64,000 nucleotides of DNA, taken from a bacterium. GTDB lineage: Bacteria > Desulfobacterota > Desulfocorpusculales > Desulfocorpusculum. This document shows, piece by piece, positions 17,752-27,312 of this stretch. Position 1 is the first letter of the stretch. Each line of letters starts with the position of its first letter. The position numbers and the translations under genes are program-made. The notes beneath the pieces were generated by a model. The model was not told where the DNA came from and did not search any database. It was given only the letters and a program-made list of their open reading frames with translations. Location of the stretch: assembly GCA_037481695.1 (NCBI GenBank), contig JBBFLE010000001.1, forward strand, positions 62,001 to 126,000, written 5' to 3'.

Positions 17752-19041
17752 TCAATTCTCCTGTTCCAGTATTTTTTTCAAGATGCCCACACCATGGTCG
17801 ATCTCCTCTTTGCTTATGTTCAGTGCAGGAGCGAACTCCAGGGCGTTTCCCATGGATCTTATGATGAGGCCCTTCTGCCTGGCCTTATAAACCAGCCGAG
17901 CCATTCTCTCCATGGGGAAGGGGCTCCTGGTCTTCTTGTCTTGGGTCAAATCCAGAGCCAGCCACAGGCCTGTGCCCCTGGCCTCTCCCACCACAGGGTG
18001 ACATTCCAGCTCCTTCAACCTCTCCAGGAAATAACTCCCTGTTTCCATGGCCCTTTCCACCAGGTGTTCCCTTTCCATTATTTCCAGGTTCTTGAGGGCT
18101 GCAGCGCAGGCTACTGGATGGTTACCGTACGTGTGAAGATGGTTTAGAACCTGGATAGGCTCCACCACTTGTTTGCTGCAACCCACGGCTCCCAGGGGCA
18201 CGTAACCGCTGGAGATGCCCTTGGCCATGGTCATGAGGTCGGGTTTGATCTTGAAGTGTTCTATGCCGAACCAAAGCCCTGTTCTGCCAAAGCCACAGAT
18301 GACCTCGTCATCTATGAGCAACACTCCATACCTGTCGCAGATTTCCCTGACCAAGGGCCAGTATTCTTCGGGAGGTGCACATGCTCCAAAGCCCTGCTGG
18401 ATGGGCTCTCCTATGAAGGCCGACACCTGATCCGGGTCCTCAAAGAGGATTAGTTTCTCTATGTCCCTGGCGCAGGCCAGATCGCAGGCAGGATAGCTCA
18501 GGTGAATGGGGCAGCGATAGCAGTAAGGAGACTCTGCAAAGATCACGCCCGGACCCAGAGGTTCCATGATCTGCCGCATGGGCAATACGGTGCCCAGGGC
18601 TCTCAGGGCCCCACCCGTCACTCCGTGATACGCCCCCCTTCTGGAGATGATCTTGTGTCTTGTCTTTTCCCCCTTGAAGTGTTGTGAGTGACGGGCCAAC
18701 TTGAAGGCCGTTTCCACAGCTTCCGAGCCACCGCTCACAAAGGTGAACCATTGAAGCTCCCCAGGCACGAGCCCGGCCAGTTTCTGGGCCAACTCCAATG
18801 CGGGTTCATTGGCATATTGCATGGGAGTAATATAGGGAAGCTTCACAATCTGCTCGTAAACAGCCCGGGCTATCTCCTCCCTACCGTAGCCCACGTGCAC
18901 GGGCCTGGTGTTCCCCGCGGTCAGATCCAGGTACTTCTGACCCTGCTTGTCCCAAAGCCACACCCCTTCCCCCTTGACCATCACCAAGGCTCTTTCCCAC
19001 TCCGCTTTGGCCGTACGCTGTAAGATCAGATGTCCGCCCAT
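17752..19041 (-). CDS. Class III PLP-dependent aminotransferase (omega-amino acid type)
   Basis: Cytoplasmic fold-type I aminotransferase, 429 residues. Seen: the N-terminal LDLTAGNTRPVHVGYGREEI, the phosphate-binding VSGGSEAVETAFKLAR, the aspartate motif LLIDDEVICGFGRTG, and the Schiff-base lysine in TMAKGISSGYVPLGAVG. A cysteine-rich insertion (PYCYRCPIHLSYPACDLACA) occurs mid-protein; a related one is in the second aminotransferase at 61058. ATG 19041 is preceded by GGGGGTGA. Candidate substrates are beta- or omega-amino acids or amines. The adjacent FAD oxidoreductase downstream supports a catabolic role by inference only. Confidence 0.88.
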   Translation of the reverse strand: MGGHLILQRTAKAEWERALVMVKGEGVWLWDKQGQKYLDLTAGNTRPVHVGYGREEIARAVYEQIVKLPYITPMQYANEPALELAQKLAGLVPGELQWFTFVSGGSEAVETAFKLARHSQHFKGEKTRHKIISRRGAYHGVTGGALRALGTVLPMRQIMEPLGPGVIFAESPYCYRCPIHLSYPACDLACARDIEKLILFEDPDQVSAFIGEPIQQGFGACAPPEEYWPLVREICDRYGVLLIDDEVICGFGRTGLWFGIEHFKIKPDLMTMAKGISSGYVPLGAVGCSKQVVEPIQVLNHLHTYGNHPVACAAALKNLEIMEREHLVERAMETGSYFLERLKELECHPVVGEARGTGLWLALDLTQDKKTRSPFPMERMARLVYKARQKGLIIRSMGNALEFAPALNISKEEIDHGVGILKKILEQEN

Positions 19042-19044
19042 ACA

Positions 19045-19914
19045 TCACCCCCGTTTTCTACATTCTCTGTACATTTCCGCGGCATTGTAAGAACTCCTCA
19101 CTAGAGGCCCACTGGCTACAAAGGAAAATCCCATTTTCAGCCCTGTTTCTCTCCAGGAATCGAACTCCTCGGGTGGGACGTAACGCTCCACTGGCAGATG
19201 CTGCTTTGAGGGGCTCAAGTACTGACCCAGGGTCAGCAGCCTGCAGTCCTTGTCCAAGAGATCCTCCAAGACCTTTTGCACCTCCCAGGGTTCTTCCCCC
19301 AGGCCCAGCATGAGCCCGCTCTTGGTGAGAACTCCAGGAGCCAAGGCACGGGCCCTTTGCAGAAGCCCAAGAGACCTGCTGTAATCGGCCTGAGGTCTGA
19401 CTCTGGGATAAAGTCTTAAAACGGTCTCCAGATTGTGGTTCAAAACATGGGGCCCTGCTTCCAATACCTTGGAGAGGGACTCCTCTGAGCCCTTGAAGTC
19501 CGGCACCAAAACCTCCACCTTGGCTTGAGGCAAAATGGCTCGTATCTCCCTTATGGTCTTGGCGAAATGGGCCGCCCCGCCATCGGGGAGGTCATCCCTG
19601 GTGACCGAGGTGACCACCACATACTCCAGGCCCATGGAGCGAGCAGCCTCTGCCACCCTCCTGGGCTCATCAGGATCTGGCGGGCCCTGGGGCCCGTGGC
19701 CAACTGCGCAAAAGCCGCAGTTCCTAGTACAGCGGTCCCCAAGTATCAAGAAAGTGGCGGTGCTGTTGGAGAAGCACCTTCCCTGATTGGGACAGTGGGC
19801 CTCCTGGCAAACGGTGTGGAGCCGTGCTTGGTGGAGGAGGACTTCAACCCTCCTGTAAGTTGCCCCGGATGGCAGCCTTATTTTCAACCATGGCGGCTTG
19901 GGCTTGGTTTCCAT
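19045..19914 (-). CDS. lipA: Lipoyl synthase LipA
   Basis: Radical-SAM enzyme that inserts two sulfurs into octanoyl-lipoyl domains. About 289 residues from ATG 19914. The auxiliary cluster motif C-x4-C-x5-C (CQEAHCPNQGRC), the radical-SAM CxxxCxxC (CTRNCGFC) and the C-terminal RSSYNA that ligates the auxiliary cluster are all present. The frame stays open a further 93 residues up to 20193, overlapping lipB, including an ATG at 20178 with AGGTGAG upstream. I prefer 19914 because family homology begins at KPPWLKIRLP, but its ribosome binding site is weak. Downstream of lipB in a lipoate operon. Confidence 0.93.
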   Translation of the reverse strand: METKPKPPWLKIRLPSGATYRRVEVLLHQARLHTVCQEAHCPNQGRCFSNSTATFLILGDRCTRNCGFCAVGHGPQGPPDPDEPRRVAEAARSMGLEYVVVTSVTRDDLPDGGAAHFAKTIREIRAILPQAKVEVLVPDFKGSEESLSKVLEAGPHVLNHNLETVLRLYPRVRPQADYSRSLGLLQRARALAPGVLTKSGLMLGLGEEPWEVQKVLEDLLDKDCRLLTLGQYLSPSKQHLPVERYVPPEEFDSWRETGLKMGFSFVASGPLVRSSYNAAEMYRECRKRG

Positions 19915-20180
19915 GAGACTCAGGATACCACGAATCCCTCTGCTCTTGGACTGCTTTGCTTTCAGCCTTGTAACTCCTGGAAGAGAACTCTGTGGCCTGG
20001 AAGAGCCTCTGTTGCTGGTCTGTGGGAAAAAAACAAGGCCGAGCCCCCTTGTTTGAACAATTCCAGACCAGGGACCTGAAGGCTGGAATCCAATATCCCC
20101 CACACACCCTGGGCGGAAGATTGCCGGCCTCAGGCCTGGAGGGCTAGCCTCACCATATCTTAGGACGAGCTTACTCATGC

Positions 20181-20882
20181 TCACCTGGCACATCTAACAA
20201 GATCCACCAGTTCCTGCAGAGATATCTCCTCCAGACACACGTGGAAGACCGCCTCCATGTGAGACTTGGCGTGTTTTCGCACCTGCTCCATGGAGGCTCT
20301 TTTCCCCAGCCTTTCCATGGAGGTCATCCGGATACCTGGGAGGCCGCAAGGGTCTATCCATGAGAAAGGGGTCAAATCGGTTGCAACATTTAAAGCAAAT
20401 CCATGGAAACTTATGCCCCTTCGAACCGCTATGCCCACGCTTCCCAACTTTTCCATACCCACCCAAACCCCACGATTCAAGGAATTGCGGCAGGCCTCGA
20501 TCCCCCAATCCCTTGCTATCCCGATCATGACCTCTTCGAGTGCCCCCACGAAATCCACCACCTTCCAACCATTGGCTCTAAGATCAACCACAGGATAGCA
20601 AACCAGTTGTCCCGGGCCGTGGTACGTTATGAGCCCACCTCTTTCTACCACCCTGAGCTCATACCCTCTGGCCTTCAGAAAGGCCTCTTCCACCCTGAGG
20701 CCTGTGAGATCCCCCCTGCGCCCCACCGTGAAAACCGCTGGATGCTCCAAAAGCATCACCACATCAGGGCATCCTGGGTGATCCTTCCTGGCATCCACCA
20801 GGGCCAGCTGAAGTTCCCAGACCTGCTCATATTCCAGGGAGGGAATTTCCAGAACCCTCCATGTTCTGGTTTGTTTCACCAT
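20181..20882 (-). CDS. lipB: Octanoyltransferase LipB
   Basis: Transfers octanoate from acyl-carrier protein to lipoyl domains, supplying LipA. The 233-residue protein shows MLLEHPAVFTVGRRG, ERGGLITYHGPGQLVCYPVVD, the catalytic lysine region MEKLGSVGIAVRRGISFHG and the acyl-accepting cysteine in IDPCGLPGI. ATG at 20882 has AAGGG seven bases upstream; codons back to 20966 are open but not conserved. The pair with lipA implies lipoylated 2-oxoacid dehydrogenase or glycine-cleavage complexes elsewhere. Confidence 0.93.
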   Translation of the reverse strand: MVKQTRTWRVLEIPSLEYEQVWELQLALVDARKDHPGCPDVVMLLEHPAVFTVGRRGDLTGLRVEEAFLKARGYELRVVERGGLITYHGPGQLVCYPVVDLRANGWKVVDFVGALEEVMIGIARDWGIEACRNSLNRGVWVGMEKLGSVGIAVRRGISFHGFALNVATDLTPFSWIDPCGLPGIRMTSMERLGKRASMEQVRKHAKSHMEAVFHVCLEEISLQELVDLVRCAR

Positions 20883-21376
20883 GGCAACGCCCTTGAGAAA
20901 TGAACTCCAAGGAGTCCCAAGAGATGAAGACCTGAGCCAGGAAAGCAGCTCGCCTGGAGCGCCCAACTGAGTTTGGTGCCACTGTCATTTGTCTCAGATA
21001 TCATACCATGAGGACCTCTTTCCTTCCCAGACAGGCTCCTTGGGGCCTTGTGCTGTATCACTCCAATCCAGAGGGAAAACCCAGGCTCCACGGTGCGCAA
21101 AAGATAACCAGCGGTCAGCTCAAGATCCTGCCACAATTGCAACAACCAGACTTGACCGACAAACCGGGTTATGGTAAGCACTCTCGGCGGGGTTGCCTTT
21201 CAAGTTCCTCTTCCATTAGTGACCTTGAGCCGATCTTCCTGTGTCCGATCCTGTTGCTGAAATCCCCCGAGGCTCTGTTTTAATCACTGGACAAAGGAGG
21301 TGATGGGACAAAGAAGATGCCTATTCTTGGGCGTGGTTAGACTTGGAAATCGATCTGAAGGAAAGGAGGGTCCGCA
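20883..21376 (+). other. Intergenic region between divergent lipB and the AtoE-type transporter
   Basis: About 490 bases with no convincing gene. It must hold the promoters for both directions. A TTGACC at 21152 with a poor -10 seventeen bases on is the only promoter-like pair I see for the plus strand. Two AGGAGG-like sites lie near 21296 and 21364; the second serves the gene at 21377. Confidence 0.5.
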
Positions 21377-22771
21377 ATGGCGCAAAGGTCCGAGCAATCC
21401 ACTTTCGATTTCCTCAAAGAATGGGGCGATGCTCTCACCCGATGGTCGGAAAGATGGATCCCCGACGCCTTGGTAATAGTTTGGATCCTTAGCATAGCCA
21501 CCTTTATCATGGCCCTCGTATGGGGAGATACCACGCCCAAGGGTGCGGTGGTGGCCTGGGGCAAAGGATTCTGGGCACTGCTTTCTTTTGCCATGCAGAT
21601 GTGCCTCATCATGATGACAGGATATATCCTAGCCTGCTCGCCCCCTGTCAGGAAGCTCCTGGACGGGCTCTCGGGGCTCACCAATCCCCAAAAACCCTGG
21701 CAGGCCATAGTGGCCATGAGCCTCTTTTCCATGATAACGGCCTGGATCAATTGGGGCTTGAGCCTCATCTCCAGCGCCATGTTCGCCCTGTTCCTCGTGA
21801 GGCGTAACCCCAATAGCGATTACAGGCTCCTTGTGGCAGCAGCTTATCTAGGGTTAGGCTGCACCTGGCACTCCGGACTTTCGGGCTCGGCCACCTTGCT
21901 TGTGAACACCCCCAACAACTTCCTGATTCAGTCCAAACTCCTGGACAGCACCATCTCCACCACAGAGACCATATTTACCGGATTCAACCTTATCATGACC
22001 TTGATAGTGCTGGTGGTTATCACTGCGCTTATGGGTCTGATGCATCCCAGGCCAGAGAGAACCTACAAGGTGCAGCCTGAGCTCATGGAGAAGCTCAAGC
22101 TCTATGAGGCCCCCCAGAAGCCCACAGGGAAACTAAGCCCATCCCAGTGGATGAATTGGTGGCCTGGCTTCAATCTCATAGTTGGTATCGGTGGGCTCTT
22201 GTGGCTTCTTTGGGAGGTCTTGCAAAAAGGAGTGGCCCAGTCCATAAACCTGGACAACATTAACCTCTTCTTCCTCATGCTGGGAGTCTTGTTCCACTGG
22301 CGGCCTTGGAGCTTTCTCAAGGCCACCGAGGATGCCGGCAAGGCCGTTTGGGGTATAATAATCCAGTTCCCCTTCTATGCCGGAATCTTCGGGCTTTTCA
22401 AGTTCACGGCCCTGGCCACGGTGTTCACCAAGGCCTTTGTGGCCATCTCCACATCCGGAACTTACTTGCTTTTCACCTATTGGTATGCAGGGCTGCTCAA
22501 TTACCTGGTGCCTTCAGGGGGCTCTGAGTGGGCAATCACCGCCCCTTACCTGATCCCCGCAGCAAAAGAGCTGGGAGTCAGCATTCCCAAGACTGTGGTG
22601 ACCTATGCCTGGGGGGACATGATGACCGACATGATCCAGCCTTTCTGGGCCATAGCCATGCTGGCCGTAGCTAAACTGGAGTTCAGGGAGATAATGGGCT
22701 GGCTCATGATGGTTTTCTTTGTGTACTTCATAATAACCTCTATTGGATTTCTCATCTATCCCTGGATCTGA
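21377..22771 (+). CDS. Short-chain fatty acid transporter, AtoE family
   Basis: Polytopic permease, 464 residues with about twelve hydrophobic segments, matching the AtoE/short-chain fatty acid transporter family in length and in motifs: RWIPDALVIVWILSIATF near the start, AWINWGLSLISSAMFAL, YLGLGCTWHSGLSGSATLLV, NYLVPSGGSEWAITAPYLIP and YAWGDMMTDMIQPFWAIAML. Family members carry acetate, butyrate or acetoacetate-type acids across the inner membrane. GGAGG eight bases before ATG 21377 supports the start. Apparently monocistronic, ending at a strong hairpin. Confidence 0.9.
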   Translation: MAQRSEQSTFDFLKEWGDALTRWSERWIPDALVIVWILSIATFIMALVWGDTTPKGAVVAWGKGFWALLSFAMQMCLIMMTGYILACSPPVRKLLDGLSGLTNPQKPWQAIVAMSLFSMITAWINWGLSLISSAMFALFLVRRNPNSDYRLLVAAAYLGLGCTWHSGLSGSATLLVNTPNNFLIQSKLLDSTISTTETIFTGFNLIMTLIVLVVITALMGLMHPRPERTYKVQPELMEKLKLYEAPQKPTGKLSPSQWMNWWPGFNLIVGIGGLLWLLWEVLQKGVAQSINLDNINLFFLMLGVLFHWRPWSFLKATEDAGKAVWGIIIQFPFYAGIFGLFKFTALATVFTKAFVAISTSGTYLLFTYWYAGLLNYLVPSGGSEWAITAPYLIPAAKELGVSIPKTVVTYAWGDMMTDMIQPFWAIAMLAVAKLEFREIMGWLMMVFFVYFIITSIGFLIYPWI

Positions 22772-22781
22772 ACCGCATTTT

Positions 22782-22820
22782 CAGCCCGCATTGTTCCAGT
22801 TCAAGGAATAATGCGGGCTG
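22782..22820. terminator. Strong 16-bp hairpin between convergent genes
   Basis: Arms 22782-22797 and 22805-22820 pair over 16 positions with a single G-U wobble, separated by a seven-base loop; the outer eleven pairs (CAGCCCGCATT with AATGCGGGCTG) are perfect. It sits between the stop of the AtoE-type gene (22771) and the stop of the convergent helicase (22862). No T-tract follows on either strand, so it may stabilise mRNA 3' ends or act as a Rho-assisted stop rather than a textbook intrinsic terminator. Confidence 0.6.
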
Positions 22821-22861
22821 ACCTCATGAAATCCTGGAAAGAACTGATTTGTGCCCAAGGG

Positions 22862-25381
22862 CTAGGCGTAAATGGCAGGCTCTCTCTGGATCCGCCTGAG
22901 GGCAAGTTTTGCAGTATGGGCCAATGCGGGGTGGGTTTCTCCCAGATCGCAAAGCTGCCTCAAGTGATCAGCTGTTCTGAGGATCAGGGAAACCAGGTCT
23001 CCCTCATCCAGGCTCACAGAGCCCGTGAGCTCTCTCCAGCTAAGTCCCTTGGCCCAGAGATAAACTGCTGCAGCCGACCAAAATTGAAGCACAGGAGTCC
23101 TGAAACCCTCCTCGCTCAAGAGCCTGCCCATCTCGTGGATGGCCCAAAGAAGCTCATCAAAGGCCTCGGCCATTTCCCTCAGATCCTGCGCCCTGACCAA
23201 AACCTCTCGATCCCTGTCCAAAACAAATGGGGCCATGAGCCCTGCCAAGACCGAGGCCGGCCTGTCCTGGAACACCCCTTTTCTGATGGCCTCGGCCACC
23301 AGCACCGGATGGTCCAGCCTGAGCCTGGAAGCCCAACGCCCCTGTGGTGTAAGCCTGTTGTTCTCATCCACGAAGCCTGTGTTCTTGAGAAAAGTCAAAT
23401 GATCCAGGAAGCTCTCCCAGAGCCAACCCGAAACACTGGAATCACGTTTTTTCTTGCCCAGGCCCCAAAAGGATTTCTCCTTGGGCTTAACAGCAGCCTC
23501 TTTTCTTAGTTTTTCCCATGCTGCCTCATCCAGTGCTTCCAGTATGGCCTTGAGTGTTTCAGGGTCCTCGTCTGATGGGAGATCCAATCTTCGGGGCAAC
23601 AAGGCCCTGACATCCTTTAGATGTATTCCTCTTAGCACCAAAGAACCCTTTCTGATCTTGGGCCTTCGTCCCAGCCTGTGGGCCATGCAAAGGGGCTTAC
23701 CCCTTCTCTCTGCCATTCGGATGGCCACAAAGACAGATCCATTGCTGTGCAAAAAAAGTCTTCCCCTGGTGAGTCTTTCCTTGAGTAAAGGGGTGGAATG
23801 TTCCCAAAGAACACCTCTTGTCTTTTGCCTTTCAAAATTGCCTTGGAGTTGCTGCTGCCTCTGTGTCCACAGATCAATACCCTGCACTGTGGCTAGGGAA
23901 CGTTCCAGGATTCCCCTTATCTCCTCTGGTCCTTGGGAAAGCAGCAGATTCAACACCATGGAGAAGTTTATTTGTATCTGGCTCTTGAGGGGGTCTGGGG
24001 GGCTTCTAAGGAGGGTGGAAACTGCCATCAAATCCTGGTGGCGGCCAGGAAGAAAAAGAGCGAATCCAAGCCTGTCCTTACCCCTGCGGCCTGCTCTGCC
24101 TGTCATCTGTTGAAGCTCGGTGGCAGTGAGAGGCACAAACTCCCGTCCGTTGAACCTGTCACTTTGGGGAATGACCACGGTTCGGGCCGGAAAATCCACG
24201 CCCGCGGCCACCGTGGAGGTAGAAAATATGGCCTCCAGATGTCCTGAATTCATGAGCCTCTCCACCACCAGCTTCCACTGGGGCAGGTGGCCCGCATGAT
24301 GGGAAGCCACCTTGTGGCGTAACACAGGCCCGAATTGCTTGTGGCTTCTTAGGATGGGAAATTCTTTGAGTAGTGGCTCCACAGCCTCCCATATCAGTTC
24401 CTGTTCCCAAGGTGCTCTAGCCGGTGCCCTAAAGGATTCCACTGCCCTGTCGCAGTCAGCTCTGCTCTTGAGAAAGAATATGGCTGGAAGCATCTCTAGG
24501 TTTCTCAGTCCCTCCACTATCTCCTCGAAGCTAAAGGTCTTCTGAGTCCCTCGAGCCCCTGAGATTACTTCCCGAATGTACTTGGCTGCCTCTGGACCCA
24601 GTCCTCTTTTGGCCAAGAGCAATCCCAGACGGCCTTGAGGATCCAGGAAAAGCGGGTAAAGAGGCACTGGCCTGCCCTGAGATCTCACCAGGGCGCAAGC
24701 CTGACCCCTTATGCTCTCCAGCCAGGAACATATCTCCTCAGGATTTCCCACAGTGGCCGAAAGCAGCAAGAGCCTTACCCTCACAGGCAGATAAATCAGC
24801 ACCTCCTCCCACACTACCCCCCTTTCCGGATCGCTCAGATAATGGGCTTCATCCAGCACCACCAGGTCCACACCCAGATCCAAACCCTTGTCCATGGCGT
24901 CGTATAGCTGATTCCTCAGGATTTCCGTGGTACCTACTATGATGGGAGCCTCTGGGTTTTCCTTTCGGTCGCCTGTCAGGATACCCACCTTGGCCGCCCC
25001 GAACTCTCTGCAAAACTCCTCATACTTGGCATTGGAAAGAGCCTTTAGGGGGGATGCGTACCAGCTTCTACGGCCTGAGGCCAACATACGCGCCATGGCC
25101 TGGGAGGCGATCCAGGTCTTTCCCGCCCCTGTGGGAGCACTTACCAAAACATCTGAACTGGCTACCAACTCCAAAGAGGAGAGCTGAAAGGGATCCGGCT
25201 TGAAGGGGGCAGTTTCCGGCACCCCTATTTGTTGCAGGATTTTCTCCAGGGCTCGGCAGGGAACCAATGATCTAGGAGAGCCCTTACGGCCTGCTCCCCC
25301 TCTGGCTGCCTTGCCGGGGTTGCCTGGCCCTTTTCTGTGGTGAAAGGGGACAGCCCTTCTATTCCTCCCTGCTCTGCGCAA
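22862..25381 (-). CDS. Ski2-like DEAD/DEAH-box helicase
   Basis: Superfamily 2 RNA/DNA helicase, up to 839 residues. Motifs in order: Q-like PFQLSSLELV, Walker A SAPTGAGKT (82-89), motif Ia ASPLKALSNAKY, TGDRKENPEAPIIVGTTE, Walker B/motif II VVLDEAH (177-180), motif III LLLSATVGNP, then VASHHAGHLPQWK, ATSTVAAGVDFPAR-like motif V (FSTSTVAAGVDFPARTVV) and motif VI QMTGRAGRRGKDR. This order is the Ski2/Mtr4/HelY group. The C-terminal 350 residues are helical and of unclear detail. The first 40 residues are arginine/glycine-rich and overlap another small reading frame, so the true start may lie downstream, for example a TTG near 25266. Confidence 0.88.
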   Translation of the reverse strand: MRRAGRNRRAVPFHHRKGPGNPGKAARGGAGRKGSPRSLVPCRALEKILQQIGVPETAPFKPDPFQLSSLELVASSDVLVSAPTGAGKTWIASQAMARMLASGRRSWYASPLKALSNAKYEEFCREFGAAKVGILTGDRKENPEAPIIVGTTEILRNQLYDAMDKGLDLGVDLVVLDEAHYLSDPERGVVWEEVLIYLPVRVRLLLLSATVGNPEEICSWLESIRGQACALVRSQGRPVPLYPLFLDPQGRLGLLLAKRGLGPEAAKYIREVISGARGTQKTFSFEEIVEGLRNLEMLPAIFFLKSRADCDRAVESFRAPARAPWEQELIWEAVEPLLKEFPILRSHKQFGPVLRHKVASHHAGHLPQWKLVVERLMNSGHLEAIFSTSTVAAGVDFPARTVVIPQSDRFNGREFVPLTATELQQMTGRAGRRGKDRLGFALFLPGRHQDLMAVSTLLRSPPDPLKSQIQINFSMVLNLLLSQGPEEIRGILERSLATVQGIDLWTQRQQQLQGNFERQKTRGVLWEHSTPLLKERLTRGRLFLHSNGSVFVAIRMAERRGKPLCMAHRLGRRPKIRKGSLVLRGIHLKDVRALLPRRLDLPSDEDPETLKAILEALDEAAWEKLRKEAAVKPKEKSFWGLGKKKRDSSVSGWLWESFLDHLTFLKNTGFVDENNRLTPQGRWASRLRLDHPVLVAEAIRKGVFQDRPASVLAGLMAPFVLDRDREVLVRAQDLREMAEAFDELLWAIHEMGRLLSEEGFRTPVLQFWSAAAVYLWAKGLSWRELTGSVSLDEGDLVSLILRTADHLRQLCDLGETHPALAHTAKLALRRIQREPAIYA

Positions 25382-25652
25382 GTTCCTCCAAGCCCTCTCT
25401 CAGAAGCAAGGCCTCTTCCCAAAAGTCCTGCAGTGTGTAGACATCCGGCTCACAGGAAAGGTATTCCCACTCTCTTGCCACGCAAGACTTGGGAATCACA
25501 GCCTTTCTTTCCATGGGTTTCCTACCCCAGGAAAAAGATACAATGCTTATATGCTCTACCTTGAGCACGACTGAGCCTTCCTGCACCTGCCCCAAATCAC
25601 TCAAGGGCCCCGAAAAAAACAAAGGTTTAAGAAACTCCCCTTGCAAATCCAA
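25359..25652 (-). CDS. Small hypothetical protein upstream of the helicase
   Basis: A 97-residue frame with a TTG start. Composition is protein-like: predicted beta strands (SVVLKVEHISIVSFSWG) then an acidic helix (TLQDFWEEALLLREGLEEL). It would overlap the helicase start by 23 bases in a coupled arrangement. There is no recognisable family, and the start codon is weak with poor ribosome binding. An internal GTG is also possible. I list it because frame, composition and coupling look better than chance. Confidence 0.4.
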   Translation of the reverse strand: MDLQGEFLKPLFFSGPLSDLGQVQEGSVVLKVEHISIVSFSWGRKPMERKAVIPKSCVAREWEYLSCEPDVYTLQDFWEEALLLREGLEELAQSREE

Positions 25653-26036
25653 TCCTGGCTTCGGCCGCCTGAGTCCCCTTTTTCCCCAGGAGAGGATCCG
25701 AGGCTTGTTATTCCATGGAAATCCAACCTGTCAAAACACGATTACCCATTTCTCACCAAGGCATATCCCCCAGCTCAAAGCTGGTTTCCAAAGCTTTTTT
25801 TACATTATCACCTTCCCAAGAGCCTTGCCAGTCTAAGGAATTTCTTAAACTCGTCTCCAGCAGTCCTGGCACCCATCATTCATGATCAAATGTGGGATGA
25901 TAGACTCGGAGCTGCCACTGCTTTTTGGGGGAGGGCAATGCTAGAATAAGACCCGTTGGAAAAGGGGGCTGGGCTTCATGATGTGGTCAGCACGAGGGCG
26001 GAGGGTTGGGATGCTGAAGCGGGAAGGGAGGCTGTC
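25653..26036 (+). other. Intergenic region upstream of the TauE-type permease
   Basis: About 380 bases between divergent genes. A TAGAAT at about 25942 could serve as a -10 for the plus-strand permease, but no good -35 stands 16-18 bases before it. No repeats or RNA gene recognised. Confidence 0.4.
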
Positions 26037-27011
26037 ATGGAGTTCCTGCAAGTTACTTTCGCTGTTTCCGGGGTTACCACTTGGGTTTTCCTGCCACCCC
26101 TTGTGGCCTTCTTGGTTTCCACCCTTACATCCATGGGAGGGGTATCTGGCGCCTTTTTGCTTCTCCCATTTCAATTGAGCGTGCTTCACTTCACAGCCCC
26201 CTCGGTGAGCGCTACCAACTTTGTTTATAACATAGTGGCCATCCCCAGCGGGGTTTACAGGTACATCCGGGAGGGCCGAATGGCCTGGCCTCTTACCTGG
26301 GTGGTCCTATCGGGCACCCTGCCAGGGGTTTTTTTGGGGTATTACCTGCGGGTTCTTTATCTTCCCAATCCCAAGGCATTTAAGTTGTTTGTGGGGTGTG
26401 TGCTCCTTTACATAGGGGGAAGACTTCTTTACGAGATGACTCCCAGAGCCAAGAAGGGCAAGAAGGAAATGAAAGCCCTCGAAGAGAAATTCCAGGAGCA
26501 CGCCCGAAGACTCCGGGAAGCCCATGCAGCTCGTCTTTCAGCCGGTCTGCCTCCGGAGGCAGTGGTCAAGACCTTGGATTGGTCCCTCAAGAGGGTAGTG
26601 TACGAGTTCTGGGGACAGAGATTCTCTTTCAGCACACCAGGAATGTTTTTTCTGGCCTTTTTGGTGGGGGTGGTGGGAGGCACTTATGGAATAGGCGGCG
26701 GGGCCATAATCGCCCCCTTTTGCGTGGCTGTTTTTCAGCTTCCCGTGTATACGGTTGCAGGAGCTGCCCTCATGGGTACTTTTCTGACCTCCATCGCTGG
26801 AGTGGTTTTCTATAGCCTCATTCCCGCCACTTCAGGGCTGGCCACATCCCCTGATTGGGCCTTGGGCTTTCTTTTTGGGGTGGGGGGATTTGCGGGAATG
26901 TACTGTGGAGCCCGGCTTCAGAAATTCATGCCTCAAAGCGCCATCAAGCTGATCTTGGGATTTCTGATCATGGCCTTGGCAGCAAATTACATAGTGCAAT
27001 TTTTCTGCTGA
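26037..27011 (+). CDS. TauE/SafE family membrane permease (sulfite exporter-like)
   Basis: Inner-membrane protein of 324 residues, two repeats of about four helices each. Typical features: VAFLVSTLTSMGGVSGAFLLLP in the first half and VGVVGGTYGIGGGAIIAPF in the second, the paired glycine-rich loops of the family. A long charged cytoplasmic linker (about residues 130-185, MTPRAKKGKKEMKALEEKFQ onward) separates the halves. Characterised members export sulfite, sulfoacetate or other organosulfonates; the substrate here is not determinable. ATG 26037 has GGGAGG six bases upstream; the open frame extends to 25956 without support. Confidence 0.88.
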   Translation: MEFLQVTFAVSGVTTWVFLPPLVAFLVSTLTSMGGVSGAFLLLPFQLSVLHFTAPSVSATNFVYNIVAIPSGVYRYIREGRMAWPLTWVVLSGTLPGVFLGYYLRVLYLPNPKAFKLFVGCVLLYIGGRLLYEMTPRAKKGKKEMKALEEKFQEHARRLREAHAARLSAGLPPEAVVKTLDWSLKRVVYEFWGQRFSFSTPGMFFLAFLVGVVGGTYGIGGGAIIAPFCVAVFQLPVYTVAGAALMGTFLTSIAGVVFYSLIPATSGLATSPDWALGFLFGVGGFAGMYCGARLQKFMPQSAIKLILGFLIMALAANYIVQFFC

Positions 27012-27312
27012 AGTAAGGACATTACAGGAAAGCTGCGGGCTTTGTCTCCAAGGCAGTAGGTTTTGTGCTGCCCCTCCCAAAAGAAATCTCCAAACCAATG
27101 ACTCATCTCCAAAGGGCATTGCTTGGAGCAGCCATGATGCTTTAAGTGGCTTGACATAAAAAGGCCCATGGGGACTAAAGACCAGAGTCTGTGTTTCCGA
27201 TAAGAACTTGGGGAAAAGGACCCTGAAGGGATTTGTAAGGCCAGTGGACTACGAATTTCTAAACACGCTTTTCACTTGACCTCCATTGCTGGAGCCCTTT
27301 TGGAGGAGACAG
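27012..27312 (+). other. Intergenic region before the signalling operon
   Basis: Three hundred bases without a gene. A TTGACA at 27151-27156 is a perfect -35, but the element 17 bases on (ACTAAA) matches -10 poorly, so the promoter of the downstream three-gene signalling operon is only suggested. GGAGGAG at 27302 is the ribosome binding site of the next gene. Confidence 0.4.

Noticed and set aside
19915-20193. A 93-residue N-terminal extension of LipA
   Set aside because: No family similarity and it overlaps lipB. Kept as a note on the start, not as a domain.
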